Under the pieces are notes generated by a model. That model was given only the letters and a program-made list of their open reading frames with translations. It did not search any database and was not told the DNA's origin. Position numbers and translations under genes: made by a program. This document shows positions 29,461 through 37,079 of a DNA stretch of 64,000 nucleotides, piece by piece. Position 1 is the first letter of the stretch; the number at the start of each line of letters is the position of its first letter. This DNA is from a virus, in the IMG/VR virus record IMGVR_UViG_3300035156_000206, positions 1 to 64,000 of that record; one strand, written 5' to 3'.

Positions 29461-29567
29461 ATTGGGAACGCCTGATCAGTTTGGGCGTTATCGTGGTAGT
29501 GTCTGGAGCCATTATCGGCTTCGCGTTTATGACCAAAGTGGGCATTATTGCTCCTTGGGCTCAGTAA
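29451..29567 (+). CDS. 38-aa membrane peptide
   Basis: GTG start after AGGGAG, overlapping the previous gene by ten bases. One helix (LISLGVIVVVSGAIIGFAFM) and a short tail. Confidence 0.65.
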   Translation: MDVNWERLISLGVIVVVSGAIIGFAFMTKVGIIAPWAQ

Positions 29568-29575
29568 AGGAACAA

Positions 29576-29779
29576 ATGAAAAAGTTACTTTTGCTGGCAG
29601 CAATCATACTGATCGCTGGTTGCGATTCGACCACCTACGATTTGAGTAAGCCTGACCTTGATAGGTCACTGTCGTTGTGTTCCGCAAATGGAGGCATCCG
29701 AAAGGTAGCCGTAGGCTTCAGAGCCTATGTTGTGGATTGCAACAATGATGCACGATTCATTCAACAAAAGACCTCATGA
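29576..29779 (+). CDS. small lipoprotein
   Basis: A 67-residue precursor with a lipobox: MKKLLLLAAIILIAGC, then a 52-residue mature part with two Cys (SLCSANGG, VVDCNNDA) that may form a disulphide. Predicted to be lipid-anchored in the periplasm. Start chosen for the signal peptide; the longer frame lacks one. Confidence 0.8.
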   Translation: MKKLLLLAAIILIAGCDSTTYDLSKPDLDRSLSLCSANGGIRKVAVGFRAYVVDCNNDARFIQQKTS

Positions 29780-30078
29780 AAAACCTAATTATCGCAGCCT
29801 TGCTGCTCGCCACAACCCATGCCATGGCCGGAACACAATATGTGTACGTACCAACTCCCATGCCAGTTGGTGCATCGCCTTGCTTCGTCACAGTAGGCAC
29901 TCACCTGATCAATGTAAATTTCATTTCGCGTGTCGCCAAGCACATATACAAGGACAACACGATTACCATTTACATTGCAGGTGACGACAGTGTAGCAATG
30001 ACAATGGCTCCTGGTAAGACGGTGGAGCAATCCATTGCTGACTTCCACAAATACATCCAAGCAAAGTGCCCACGATGA
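29776..30078 (+). CDS. secreted small protein
   Basis: A 100-residue precursor with a signal peptide ending AMA. The mature part has two Cys (SPCF, AKCPR) at its ends and a beta-rich body. It resembles the next gene in layout (Cys near the N-terminus, YxFY/ITIYIA strands, QSIADFHKY helix, terminal Cys), so the two look like tandem duplicates. ATGA-coupled. Confidence 0.8.
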   Translation: MKNLIIAALLLATTHAMAGTQYVYVPTPMPVGASPCFVTVGTHLINVNFISRVAKHIYKDNTITIYIAGDDSVAMTMAPGKTVEQSIADFHKYIQAKCPR

Positions 30079-30332
30079 AAAAGCTCCTGATCATTCTGGC
30101 CTTGATGGCTAGTGCTCCAGTAATGGCGGATGAGCCTTGCTGGTTGAAGATAGAAGACACAACGTTCAATGCAAACCAACTGACTCACATGAGTGGGTAC
30201 AGGAACGGGGTATACTTCTACTTCAACAAGGAATACTTCACCGTCAATGTGCCTAACCTCGCAGCAGGGCAAAAACTGATTGCTCAGGTGGTTGAGAAGC
30301 ACAGAGCGTGCACAGCCCGTAAGGCCAAGTAA
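30075..30332 (+). CDS. secreted small protein, paralogue of previous
   Basis: An 85-residue precursor, signal peptide ending VMA. The mature part reads DEPCWLKIEDTTFNANQLTH, and a C-terminal HRAC gives the second Cys. Periplasmic localisation predicted. Possibly an envelope-active or superinfection factor (inference). Confidence 0.8.
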   Translation: MKKLLIILALMASAPVMADEPCWLKIEDTTFNANQLTHMSGYRNGVYFYFNKEYFTVNVPNLAAGQKLIAQVVEKHRACTARKAK

Positions 30333-30430
30333 TGGACATGCTCGTCCTTGGATTGGCAATTGCGTTCCTGGGCGCAATCTTTGTTGCTGTCCTTGTGGTC
30401 GAAATCAAACAATTGAACCGGAGGCCTTGA
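30332..30430 (+). CDS. 32-aa membrane peptide
   Basis: MDMLVLGLAIAFLGAIFVAV plus VEIKQLNRRP. TAATG and TGATG coupling to both neighbours. Confidence 0.65.
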   Translation: MDMLVLGLAIAFLGAIFVAVLVVEIKQLNRRP

Positions 30431-30612
30431 TGCGCATTCGTATGGTAATCCTTGTGCTAGGACAAATAGTGATCCCTGTTGCTAGTGCAGCTACGTGTTT
30501 GGCTGTGGTAAATTACTACGGCCCGGTAGCCTTCATTTGCGCCACTGCTGTGGTAGCTTATGCTATGGTCAAGTTTGTACCACGTTTTCACAAATGGTGC
30601 GACGAAAAGTAG
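30430..30612 (+). CDS. 60-aa membrane protein
   Basis: Two helices (MVILVLGQIVIPVASAATCL and GPVAFICATAVVAYAMV) and a basic tail. Unknown. Confidence 0.7.
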   Translation: MRIRMVILVLGQIVIPVASAATCLAVVNYYGPVAFICATAVVAYAMVKFVPRFHKWCDEK

Positions 30613-30677
30613 TTGTCTGAATCGAGTGTTTGTTGGAGACTGTTCAGTAACAAGTCTTCAACAACTCTAAGGCAACT

Positions 30678-30725
30678 ATGCAATACCTCTTCCAGCTGTT
30701 CCTCCCTTCGAAGGACCTACCATGA
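30678..30725 (+). CDS. possible 15-aa leader peptide
   Basis: MQYLFQLFLPSKDLP, after TAAGG and ending in ATGA with the next gene. Only the coupling supports it. Confidence 0.3.
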   Translation: MQYLFQLFLPSKDLP

Positions 30726-31021
30726 CTCGTCAAGACATCCTTGAGGGGTTCGTTGACACCACCAAGTTTGTGATCATTGCTACGGCATACTTCATAGTAC
30801 TCATGGTCTGTGGCTTCAGGTGGGCAATTGGCAAACAGGAGATTCACGTGTACGACAAAGTTGGCTTCGTAGTGATGATGGTGCTGGTAATCCCAGCTTG
30901 GTTCGTCCTGTTGTCTGTGCTGTCAACGATGGTGATGGTGGCAATGTTGTCTACCATTGCAGCCATCATTGGTGTATCATTTGCATGCATACCTCTAATC
31001 AGGTGGGTGAACAAGCAATAA
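30722..31021 (+). CDS. membrane protein
   Basis: A 99-residue protein with three hydrophobic segments (FVIIATAYFIVLMVCGF, VGFVVMMVLVIPAWFVLLSV, AMLSTIAAIIGVSFACIPL). Holin-like size and topology, but no specific evidence for lysis. Confidence 0.75.
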   Translation: MTRQDILEGFVDTTKFVIIATAYFIVLMVCGFRWAIGKQEIHVYDKVGFVVMMVLVIPAWFVLLSVLSTMVMVAMLSTIAAIIGVSFACIPLIRWVNKQ

Positions 31022-31197
31022 TGGACCCGATGAAACTACTCGTCAAAGCGTTCCCGATCATACTGACGTTAGTGTTGGTGATTGGGTACTGCCTCAAACC
31101 ACTGGTTGGTCCACATATGTGCTACCCATTCGCACTGATCGTGATCATGATGATTGTATCGTGCCTGCCACCAGACGACCCTGAAGAAGAGACATGA
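31021..31197 (+). CDS. 58-aa membrane protein
   Basis: Two hydrophobic segments and an acidic tail (LPPDDPEEET). TAATG coupling upstream, ATGA overlap with the ATP-grasp gene. Confidence 0.75.
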   Translation: MDPMKLLVKAFPIILTLVLVIGYCLKPLVGPHMCYPFALIVIMMIVSCLPPDDPEEET

Positions 31198-32048
31198 AGA
31201 TTACAACTGGACCATCACAGTTCCGCACTGAGTTCGTGTTGCAGCACAATGGCCTCAAGTGCAGTGAGGTGCAAGCCACCTTGGACGCCATGCAGGGTCT
31301 AACTGGATACAGCTATGGCTTGATCCCATTCTCAAAAGACATAACTGGTCTTGACACAATACCACGTGCAGACTATCCGATGGTAGCACTAGGGTCAACA
31401 AAGTTGGTCCAGATGCACCATGAAGGTCTGCTGCCAGACAACTGGCTGGTCTTTCACGACATGACAACATTCAGCCAGGATTACTATGGACCATTGCTTG
31501 GTTCAGAGCTACTGAACCACAAATCGACATTCATGTCCTTGGAATCAGCAATGAACCTAGGAGCATTTGATGAAATGATGTTCATCAAGCCTGCAGATGA
31601 CCTGAAAATGTTTGCTGGTGGCCTCATGTGCGAAGGTGATTCAGTAGCCAGCATGCTCAGCAACATGCAACACCAAGAGCTGGATATGGAGGCCACGGTG
31701 CTATTGGCACCTTATCAAGAACTATATCGGGAGTACCGCGTATTTGTTGTTGATGGTGTGGCTGTTGGGTTCACGCAGTACAAGGATGAGAACCAAAACA
31801 TCAAGGCAGCAACTGTATCACAAACGACCCGCGATCAGCTGTACTTCAATACGAAGCGGATCGACAAGCACTTCCGTCCTGCAGATGTGTACACAATCGA
31901 TTATGCTGAAGTTGGACCAACGAAGAAACTGAAGGTAGTTGAGTACAATTGTTTTAACTGTTCGGGCATGTACAAGGCAGATCGCAATGCCGTATTGAAG
32001 TACCTTGCAACCTATATCGACTCACTGGAGCTACATTTTGAATATTAA
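31194..32048 (+). CDS. ATP-grasp enzyme
   Basis: A 284-residue protein of the ATP-grasp type found in phages and Ter-associated clusters (DUF4343-like). Late motifs are clear: YREYRVFVVDGVAVGFTQY (Arg/Glu strand), then YTIDYAEVG and LKVVEYNCFNCSGMYKAD, where ATP-grasp folds place the Mg-binding Glu/Asn residues. ATP-grasp enzymes join a carboxylate to an amine or thiol through an acyl phosphate. Partner substrate unknown; the PRTase/HAD pair at 35.2 kb is a possible functional companion. Confidence 0.78.
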   Translation: MKITTGPSQFRTEFVLQHNGLKCSEVQATLDAMQGLTGYSYGLIPFSKDITGLDTIPRADYPMVALGSTKLVQMHHEGLLPDNWLVFHDMTTFSQDYYGPLLGSELLNHKSTFMSLESAMNLGAFDEMMFIKPADDLKMFAGGLMCEGDSVASMLSNMQHQELDMEATVLLAPYQELYREYRVFVVDGVAVGFTQYKDENQNIKAATVSQTTRDQLYFNTKRIDKHFRPADVYTIDYAEVGPTKKLKVVEYNCFNCSGMYKADRNAVLKYLATYIDSLELHFEY

Positions 32049-32331
32049 CCAAATCAATTCCGGCCATTACCATGAAGTACTGGACCGGATTCACTGGATC
32101 AACTGCTTAATCGAGGATGCTGTATTCAAGTCCTTACCAGCTGATCACCACCCAGGCCTCAAAGCAAAGGTGGAAGAAGCAATGACGCTTCTGTCCAATG
32201 CCTACCAAATTTGCGGAGATGCTCTGTGGACCTTGGAGGACAAAGAGAAAGCCATCGAGAAGACTCGCATCATCAAAGAGTGGCACGCCAGCCAACAGTG
32301 CGAGGCAAAAACCATGCTGCCAGTGTTTTAA
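32038..32331 (+). CDS. hypothetical helical protein
   Basis: A 97-residue helical protein. TTG start preceded by GGAG at the right distance, inside the previous gene; no ATG gives as good a site. Unrecognised. Confidence 0.7.
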   Translation: MNINQINSGHYHEVLDRIHWINCLIEDAVFKSLPADHHPGLKAKVEEAMTLLSNAYQICGDALWTLEDKEKAIEKTRIIKEWHASQQCEAKTMLPVF

Positions 32332-32332
32332 C

Positions 32333-32527
32333 ATGACCAACAAACTCGTTCTTACCCTGAAGGCGCCTGATGCGCTAGATTATGGCATCAAGGACTACCT
32401 TGTTGACAATCCAGATGCTGACGAGGACAATATCCGTGATATTGCATCCAACTTTTTCAAGTGGGGCGAATACTGCACCATTGAGATCGATCTCATCAAC
32501 CGTACTGCAAAGGTTCTAACCAAATGA
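32333..32527 (+). CDS. hypothetical protein
   Basis: A 64-residue protein (LTLKAPDALDYGIKDYLVDN) of the kind that recurs in phages as a small alpha/beta unit; unassigned. Confidence 0.72.
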   Translation: MTNKLVLTLKAPDALDYGIKDYLVDNPDADEDNIRDIASNFFKWGEYCTIEIDLINRTAKVLTK

Positions 32528-32841
32528 GCAACATCAACGACAAAATCTGTGTGCCTGGTATCATCGAAACTGCTGGTGATGCTTTGCATGTGGTAGCCAA
32601 ATACCGGGTGGGTACAATTCTGTACTTTGCCAACTTTGTTGCCTCCTCGGTGGCTCGACTGAAGGTAAATGCGGTACAAATCACGATCAGTTCTGATGGC
32701 AAGTATAAGGTAGCATACAGCTGCTCAGACCCGTCTCGCCCGAGCACAACAGCCACGTGGTACGATCAACAGGCACATCTGTACTTGTCCATGGAAGCGG
32801 CTGCTCAGGCCGTCTGGAAATTATCAGACCCTGTCTTGTAA
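32524..32841 (+). CDS. hypothetical protein
   Basis: A 105-residue beta-rich protein (VNAVQITISSDGKYKVAYSC). ATGA-coupled. Unrecognised. Confidence 0.75.
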   Translation: MSNINDKICVPGIIETAGDALHVVAKYRVGTILYFANFVASSVARLKVNAVQITISSDGKYKVAYSCSDPSRPSTTATWYDQQAHLYLSMEAAAQAVWKLSDPVL

Positions 32842-32847
32842 TATATG

Positions 32848-32876
32848 TTGACGTTTGTACAGTTTCAGGTGATACT
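32848..32876 (+). promoter_or_regulatory. promoter
   Basis: TTGACG and GATACT, 17-bp spacer, for the gene at 32908. Confidence 0.65.
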
Positions 32877-32907
32877 GGATGTGTACAATGAGCAAACAAG
32901 GACAGTA

Positions 32908-33282
32908 ATGGAAAGTAAAGAACAGCGGGCGATATTGAAGGCACGTAAGATAGTGCTTGGTATTGTTGACGCACCGAATGGCTCTCTTGCAGACCGCCTC
33001 AAGGCGGCTGAACGAGATGTCAAGGTGCTAGGAGCTGCGATTGCACTCTGGGTCGACAAGACCTCCCTTATGTATCAATATGTGGGCTGTGATCAGGATG
33101 AATGGCGCGAAGACATTCGTGCGTGGTTCGCTGCACAGCAGTTCTACGTCGATGATGACGTTAATGATGGCACAATGTTACGCTGTCATCTCAATAACGT
33201 AGGCTGGGGACGACATGTCATCCTTTCCTTCCGTTTGGGTGGTGCAAAGAAGAAAGGTACAAATCGCAATGAACCTATTTGA
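32908..33282 (+). CDS. hypothetical protein
   Basis: A 124-residue protein starting MESKEQRAILKAR after AAGGA. Helical N-terminal half, then a Trp-containing alpha/beta part. Unrecognised. Confidence 0.75.
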   Translation: MESKEQRAILKARKIVLGIVDAPNGSLADRLKAAERDVKVLGAAIALWVDKTSLMYQYVGCDQDEWREDIRAWFAAQQFYVDDDVNDGTMLRCHLNNVGWGRHVILSFRLGGAKKKGTNRNEPI

Positions 33283-33499
33283 CGAACCAGAGTATCCAAA
33301 GCCAACAGGCTTTCGCAATGTGGCAGTTGAAGCACCAGTTGAGGAACCTGCAGTACCCATGCGAATGACTGTTGACGAGCAGGTTTGGCTTTCAGCATGG
33401 AACTCTGCCACTCTCCGGCCAGACAGCGTCGAGCCGAACTGTGCTGGATGGTGGGCAGACCACTGCCTCGATGAGTTTCACGCACGCTTCCGTAAATAA
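33269..33499 (+). CDS. hypothetical protein
   Basis: A 76-residue protein, Pro/Glu-rich at first (EAPVEEPAVPMRMT), then a Trp-rich helix (GWWADHCLDEFHARF). Unrecognised. Confidence 0.72.
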   Translation: MNLFDEPEYPKPTGFRNVAVEAPVEEPAVPMRMTVDEQVWLSAWNSATLRPDSVEPNCAGWWADHCLDEFHARFRK

Positions 33500-33522
33500 C
33501 CAACAAAAGAAAGGTAGTACCA

Positions 33523-34161
33523 ATGAACGCCAATTTGTTATCCACCCGCTACGAATTCTCACCAGGGTTCCGCCAATACGAGAACGAAACGTTTGTAGCC
33601 ATCCTACAAAGCGCATTCGACCGTGTGTCTCACACTGCTGTGGTGAGCTCGCTACGTGACACAGACCATACCATCCGTCTGGCTGAAGCCCTACGTGAAG
33701 TAAAGAACGAGATCGAGCAGTTCCGTTTTCAGAACAGCTACCGCAAGGACGAAGTGTTCCTGACCACAGACCGCAACCTCGTCATCTCGACACGCAAACT
33801 GCTCCAATCGGCAATCTTCAAGTTCGACAGCCTGTTGAGTGATGTGAAGCTGGCCATTGAAACTCAGCTGTTCCTAATGAAACACACAGGCTCTGCAGAG
33901 TTGAACAGCCAGGTCATCATTGTCAACTCGTTCCAACAGGTAATTGATCCAGAGAACGTACTTCGTGGTGAACTGGCCGTCGACAACCTGAAGGCACTGT
34001 ACCAGTACTTCCTCAGTTTGTCGAAAAGCATGGCAATGCAAACGATCCGGGAGAACCTGGTCGAGCTCAACACCATTCAGCCAACCATCTCATTCGGTTC
34101 GAAGACCAGCAGCTCAGCCACAATGAACGAAGTAGAGTGGCCTGAAGCAGTTAAGTTCTGA
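33523..34161 (+). CDS. hypothetical helical protein
   Basis: A 212-residue, largely helical protein with no recognised family. AAAGG ribosome site. It closes the operon begun at 28633. Confidence 0.8.
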   Translation: MNANLLSTRYEFSPGFRQYENETFVAILQSAFDRVSHTAVVSSLRDTDHTIRLAEALREVKNEIEQFRFQNSYRKDEVFLTTDRNLVISTRKLLQSAIFKFDSLLSDVKLAIETQLFLMKHTGSAELNSQVIIVNSFQQVIDPENVLRGELAVDNLKALYQYFLSLSKSMAMQTIRENLVELNTIQPTISFGSKTSSSATMNEVEWPEAVKF

Positions 34162-34205
34162 TTTCAGCCCTACATCACTTCACCAGATATGTCAACTGAT
34201 ATTCG

Positions 34206-34234
34206 TTGATAAATTTTAAGATTTCCATTATAAT
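34206..34234 (+). promoter_or_regulatory. promoter
   Basis: TTGATA and TATAAT, 17-bp spacer. A 22-codon frame at 34254 (MGMINGGSVVKHVFIGALEL...) with a weak ribosome site lies in the leader. Confidence 0.8.
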
Positions 34235-34346
34235 AATCATATAGAGAAATTCTATGGGAATGATCAACGGTGGAAGCGTGGTTAAACACGTTTTCATCGG
34301 GGCCTTAGAGTTGTTGACTTAATGCAGGGTTGTTGGAGTAGATGTA

Positions 34347-34673
34347 ATGGGCAAAAAGACGAAAGAGGACAAGTTGAAGAACCATGGTGTTAAGAGATTT
34401 GAGGATCTCTATGGCATTGTGCTGACTCAACCACTTCACGAGATGTTGCTTGACAGGATCCGGACAAGGATCAAAGCGGAACACATTGACACCCAGAGTC
34501 ATCGGATTTCAATTTGGGCCATTACAATAACCAAAACTGATGTACCGGCTCTGCCTAAGAAGATCAAGGTGCCGGTGGTGTATGATAAACTGAGAAAGAT
34601 GGTCATCTCGGCATTGCCACCTGAGTGCGTTGACATTCATAACATCGGGAAGCATATCCACGAATGGACATAG
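34347..34673 (+). CDS. hypothetical basic protein
   Basis: A 108-residue basic protein (KKTKEDKLKNHGVKRFEDLY). GGAG before the ATG. Unrecognised. Confidence 0.75.
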   Translation: MGKKTKEDKLKNHGVKRFEDLYGIVLTQPLHEMLLDRIRTRIKAEHIDTQSHRISIWAITITKTDVPALPKKIKVPVVYDKLRKMVISALPPECVDIHNIGKHIHEWT

Positions 34674-34674
34674 T

Positions 34675-34992
34675 GTGAATGAGTTCAAAACGAACATTGA
34701 GATGATTGCGTTTGTACGGGCACAACTTGATGATGCATTGCCAGAGATTCGCTCCCGTGTTGAGAAACACTACCGCAATCGTAACCTGATAGCATTGCAT
34801 CACTCTTTGGGTGCCACGATACGAGACCAATTCGCATTGTGGCACCCAAGGCACCCTGTGTACAAAACCTGGCTTGCTCAAGGCTCTGATCCGGATAGCC
34901 CTTTCCACCCGGACCAGTACTCCATGGACGTAATGGCCCAAGCATGTGTATTAGCATTCGGCTCACTTCCTGAACCAGCATTGATTGACTAA
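34675..34992 (+). CDS. hypothetical protein (DUF6794-like pattern)
   Basis: A 105-residue protein from a GTG two bases after the upstream stop. LGATIRDQFALWHP followed by FHPDQYSMDVM resembles the LG..IRN.F.LW...HPDDMS pattern of a small domain of unknown function. The family name is from memory. Confidence 0.72.
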   Translation: MNEFKTNIEMIAFVRAQLDDALPEIRSRVEKHYRNRNLIALHHSLGATIRDQFALWHPRHPVYKTWLAQGSDPDSPFHPDQYSMDVMAQACVLAFGSLPEPALID

Positions 34993-35014
34993 AAGGCGCT
35001 ACGGCGCCTTTTTT
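34993..35014 (+). terminator. rho-independent terminator
   Basis: AAGGCGC-TACG-GCGCCTT then TTTT, directly after the stop codon. Confidence 0.95.
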
Positions 35015-35022
35015 AATGTCCA

Positions 35023-35046
35023 AAGCACCCACTGGGTGCTTTTTCT
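35023..35046 (+). terminator. second tandem terminator
   Basis: AAGCACCC-ACT-GGGTGCTT then T-run, ending the plus-strand block. Confidence 0.9.
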
Positions 35047-35200
35047 TTTGTGGTTGTGTACTGCAAATAACAGAAGGATATACATTTATAACCACAATTT
35101 AACGCGATTTAACGCGTTTATACGGCGATTACAAATGATAAATGTGAATAGCTAAGAGAAGAAATTGTCAAAGAGGTGGGAATTGACGATAGACAAAAAG
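35047..35200. other. intergenic junction between convergent blocks
   Basis: No gene. It holds AACGCGATTTAACGCG and a nearby TATACGGCGATT at 35100-35135, a motif also present at 14402-14432 and inside the gene at 37080. Confidence 0.5.
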
Positions 35201-35222
35201 AAAGCACCCGAAGGTGCTTTTT
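35201..35222 (-). terminator. terminator of the minus-strand block
   Basis: AAAGCACC-CGAA-GGTGCTTT with T-runs on both strands. Confidence 0.9.
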
Positions 35223-35225
35223 GTG

Positions 35226-36074
35226 TTAGGCTGCTACTGGTAACAACAAGTGCTCATCAACGACTTGGCGCTTGAGAATCTGGAAGTTGGGTTGATATGA
35301 AGGGATCTTATAGTACCCTTCGCCCAAGCAAGCAAAATACAGTTGCTCGCGCCACAGCGGCTGGCTTTGTGTCATCACATGTACAAATTCGGACTCCTCG
35401 AGTGACAACAGGAACTTGATTGGACGAACGATCAAGTGATGGTTCGGTTGCATCGCCAACTTCAGGTAGTCGTTGGTGGTCTTGATACCAGCAAAGTTGA
35501 GTTGCGCTTCAATGTCTGCACTATGGCCTTGGTAGTCGTGTTCAGCGTAGTACAGGAAGAGTGCCTTGTTCGGAAGAGCATTCTCTTCCAGAATCTGCAC
35601 CAACTTGTCTTCGTGAGTGCCAGTGATCTTAACGTCGTCGATGAACAGCAGCACCTTGCCTTCGATGAAGCCTTTGTTCAGGTAGAATTCGTCATTGTCG
35701 ATCAGTGCCCGGCGCTTTTCTTTCGGCAGGAACCCGTAGTCGTTGGTGTAACTGACTTTCCGGTGGATAATACTCCATTCGACGTGCGAGCCGTTAGCGT
35801 GCACCATCAGGTTATTCAGGTGCGAGATGAAGTGCTGTGCCATAACAGTGGCCGCGTTCTTCACGTAGTTGTAGGGACTTGGAATCACCACGCACTCATT
35901 GGCCAGCAAAATTTCGCTGTGCTCTTTGAACACGTGTTCAGCCAATTCGTAACCAAACTGGTGTGCAACCGAGTCTGATCCGAACTTGAGTTTGGAGTAG
36001 GACTCGGCACTGAATGGCAAATCTGCCATGGTGCTAAAGCGATGGACGGCACTGCTGATATGATTTGGGTTCAT
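35226..36074 (-). CDS. phosphoribosyltransferase-fold protein
   Basis: A 282-residue type I PRTase-like protein. VLLFIDDVKITGTHEDKL at about 161-178 is the PRPP-binding loop (two acidic residues then TGT). VVIPSPYNYVKNAATVM upstream fits the fold's first strand and loop. PRTases of this kind pair with HAD phosphatases in Ter-associated clusters; here the HAD gene is four bases upstream. Substrate unknown. Confidence 0.82.
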   Translation of the reverse strand: MNPNHISSAVHRFSTMADLPFSAESYSKLKFGSDSVAHQFGYELAEHVFKEHSEILLANECVVIPSPYNYVKNAATVMAQHFISHLNNLMVHANGSHVEWSIIHRKVSYTNDYGFLPKEKRRALIDNDEFYLNKGFIEGKVLLFIDDVKITGTHEDKLVQILEENALPNKALFLYYAEHDYQGHSADIEAQLNFAGIKTTNDYLKLAMQPNHHLIVRPIKFLLSLEESEFVHVMTQSQPLWREQLYFACLGEGYYKIPSYQPNFQILKRQVVDEHLLLPVAA

Positions 36075-36078
36075 TTTA

Positions 36079-36768
36079 TTATGGCATGAGGAGTTTAACG
36101 GTATCGGCCGGGTCCTTCACATACATTGGCCGCATGGATGCTTTGGTGGCACCGCCAACATCGCATATCTGGTTGTCACCCACGTGCATGACCAAGGCGG
36201 GTGCGATATTGGCCTGAGCACGAGACCTGGCATTTACCAGGATAGCATTGAAGAATGCGGAGCTCGGTTTGCTGTGGCCGAACGCATCGGAATACAGCGC
36301 AAAGTCGAATTGTGTGGGCCACTTGTCAAATAGCACATCTTGCATTGTGGCACCACTGATGAAGTTAGTGTTGCTGGCAATGCTGACATTGTAGCCTGCA
36401 CGCTTCAGTTCACCAATCATCTTTTTGATCTCTGGCAGTACGATGGGTGGGTAACGGCGAAACAGCGCACGAATCCCAGCATGTACTTCAAACATACTGG
36501 CCCTGTCATTGGGACCAATGTAATCGCCAAACTGATCGTAGAGGCGCTTCAGCACTTGTGGTGTTGATGGACCCGTACCTTCAAGTTCAGCTTCCTGGTC
36601 CACTTCTGTCTTGACCTGCGTGTACACCTGCCTGACGGTCTTATTTGTGAGACCGAGTACCATAGCAAGGTATGTGTTCCGCATCTCGGCGTACTCTGGG
36701 TTAGCACTGATCAAAGTGCCCCACACATCAAATGAGATGTGCCTGATACCAGCTAAATTGTAATTCAT
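36079..36768 (-). CDS. HAD-superfamily phosphatase
   Basis: A 229-residue HAD hydrolase. Motif I is FDVWGTLI (14-21), with Trp where many have Phe-Asn-Asp; motif II is ASNTN; motif III lies in GHSKPSSAFF; motif IV is HVGDNQICDVGGA. The order and spacing suit a C1-cap phosphatase acting on a small phosphorylated metabolite. First gene of the pair with the PRTase. Confidence 0.88.
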   Translation of the reverse strand: MNYNLAGIRHISFDVWGTLISANPEYAEMRNTYLAMVLGLTNKTVRQVYTQVKTEVDQEAELEGTGPSTPQVLKRLYDQFGDYIGPNDRASMFEVHAGIRALFRRYPPIVLPEIKKMIGELKRAGYNVSIASNTNFISGATMQDVLFDKWPTQFDFALYSDAFGHSKPSSAFFNAILVNARSRAQANIAPALVMHVGDNQICDVGGATKASMRPMYVKDPADTVKLLMP

Positions 36769-36810
36769 AGTGCTCCACTCACATTATTATAAGTTCCCAA
36801 CAACTTCTTC

Positions 36811-36839
36811 ACTATACGGAAACTTTACAACTTTGTCAA
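36811..36839 (-). promoter_or_regulatory. promoter
   Basis: TTGACA and TATAGT, 17-bp spacer, for the HAD/PRTase pair. Confidence 0.85.
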
Positions 36840-36863
36840 CAGTCCTCAATTAGTTGAGCACAC

Positions 36864-36888
36864 AAAAAAGGCCCTTTCGGGCCTTTTT
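36864..36888 (-). terminator. bidirectional terminator
   Basis: AAGGCCC-TTTC-GGGCCTT with T-runs on both strands. Confidence 0.95.
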
Positions 36889-37078
36889 AGATGATTCTGT
36901 CACAAGCGGCGGAATCCAGAGCCTTCGCATACCCCACTCCGTATCCATGAGAGTAGCCCCGTTCGTAGGCATCTCTGCCTTTTGTCAACAGTTCCTCCTC
37001 CAGCTCAGCAATACGGGCCCGAAGCAATACTGGGTCTTCTTCCAGCTTCTCAACAAACAGGATCCTGAGGCTTTCCAT
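36887..37078 (-). CDS. small coiled-coil protein
   Basis: A 63-residue protein starting MESLRILFVEKLEEDP. A helix with heptad-like leucines (LLRARIAELEEELL) leads into a Gly/Tyr-rich stretch (YERGYSHGYGVGYAKAL) of the kind repeated in many phage small proteins. The start follows GGAG overlapping the upstream stop. Confidence 0.75.
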   Translation of the reverse strand: MESLRILFVEKLEEDPVLLRARIAELEEELLTKGRDAYERGYSHGYGVGYAKALDSAACDRII

Positions 37079-37079
37079 A

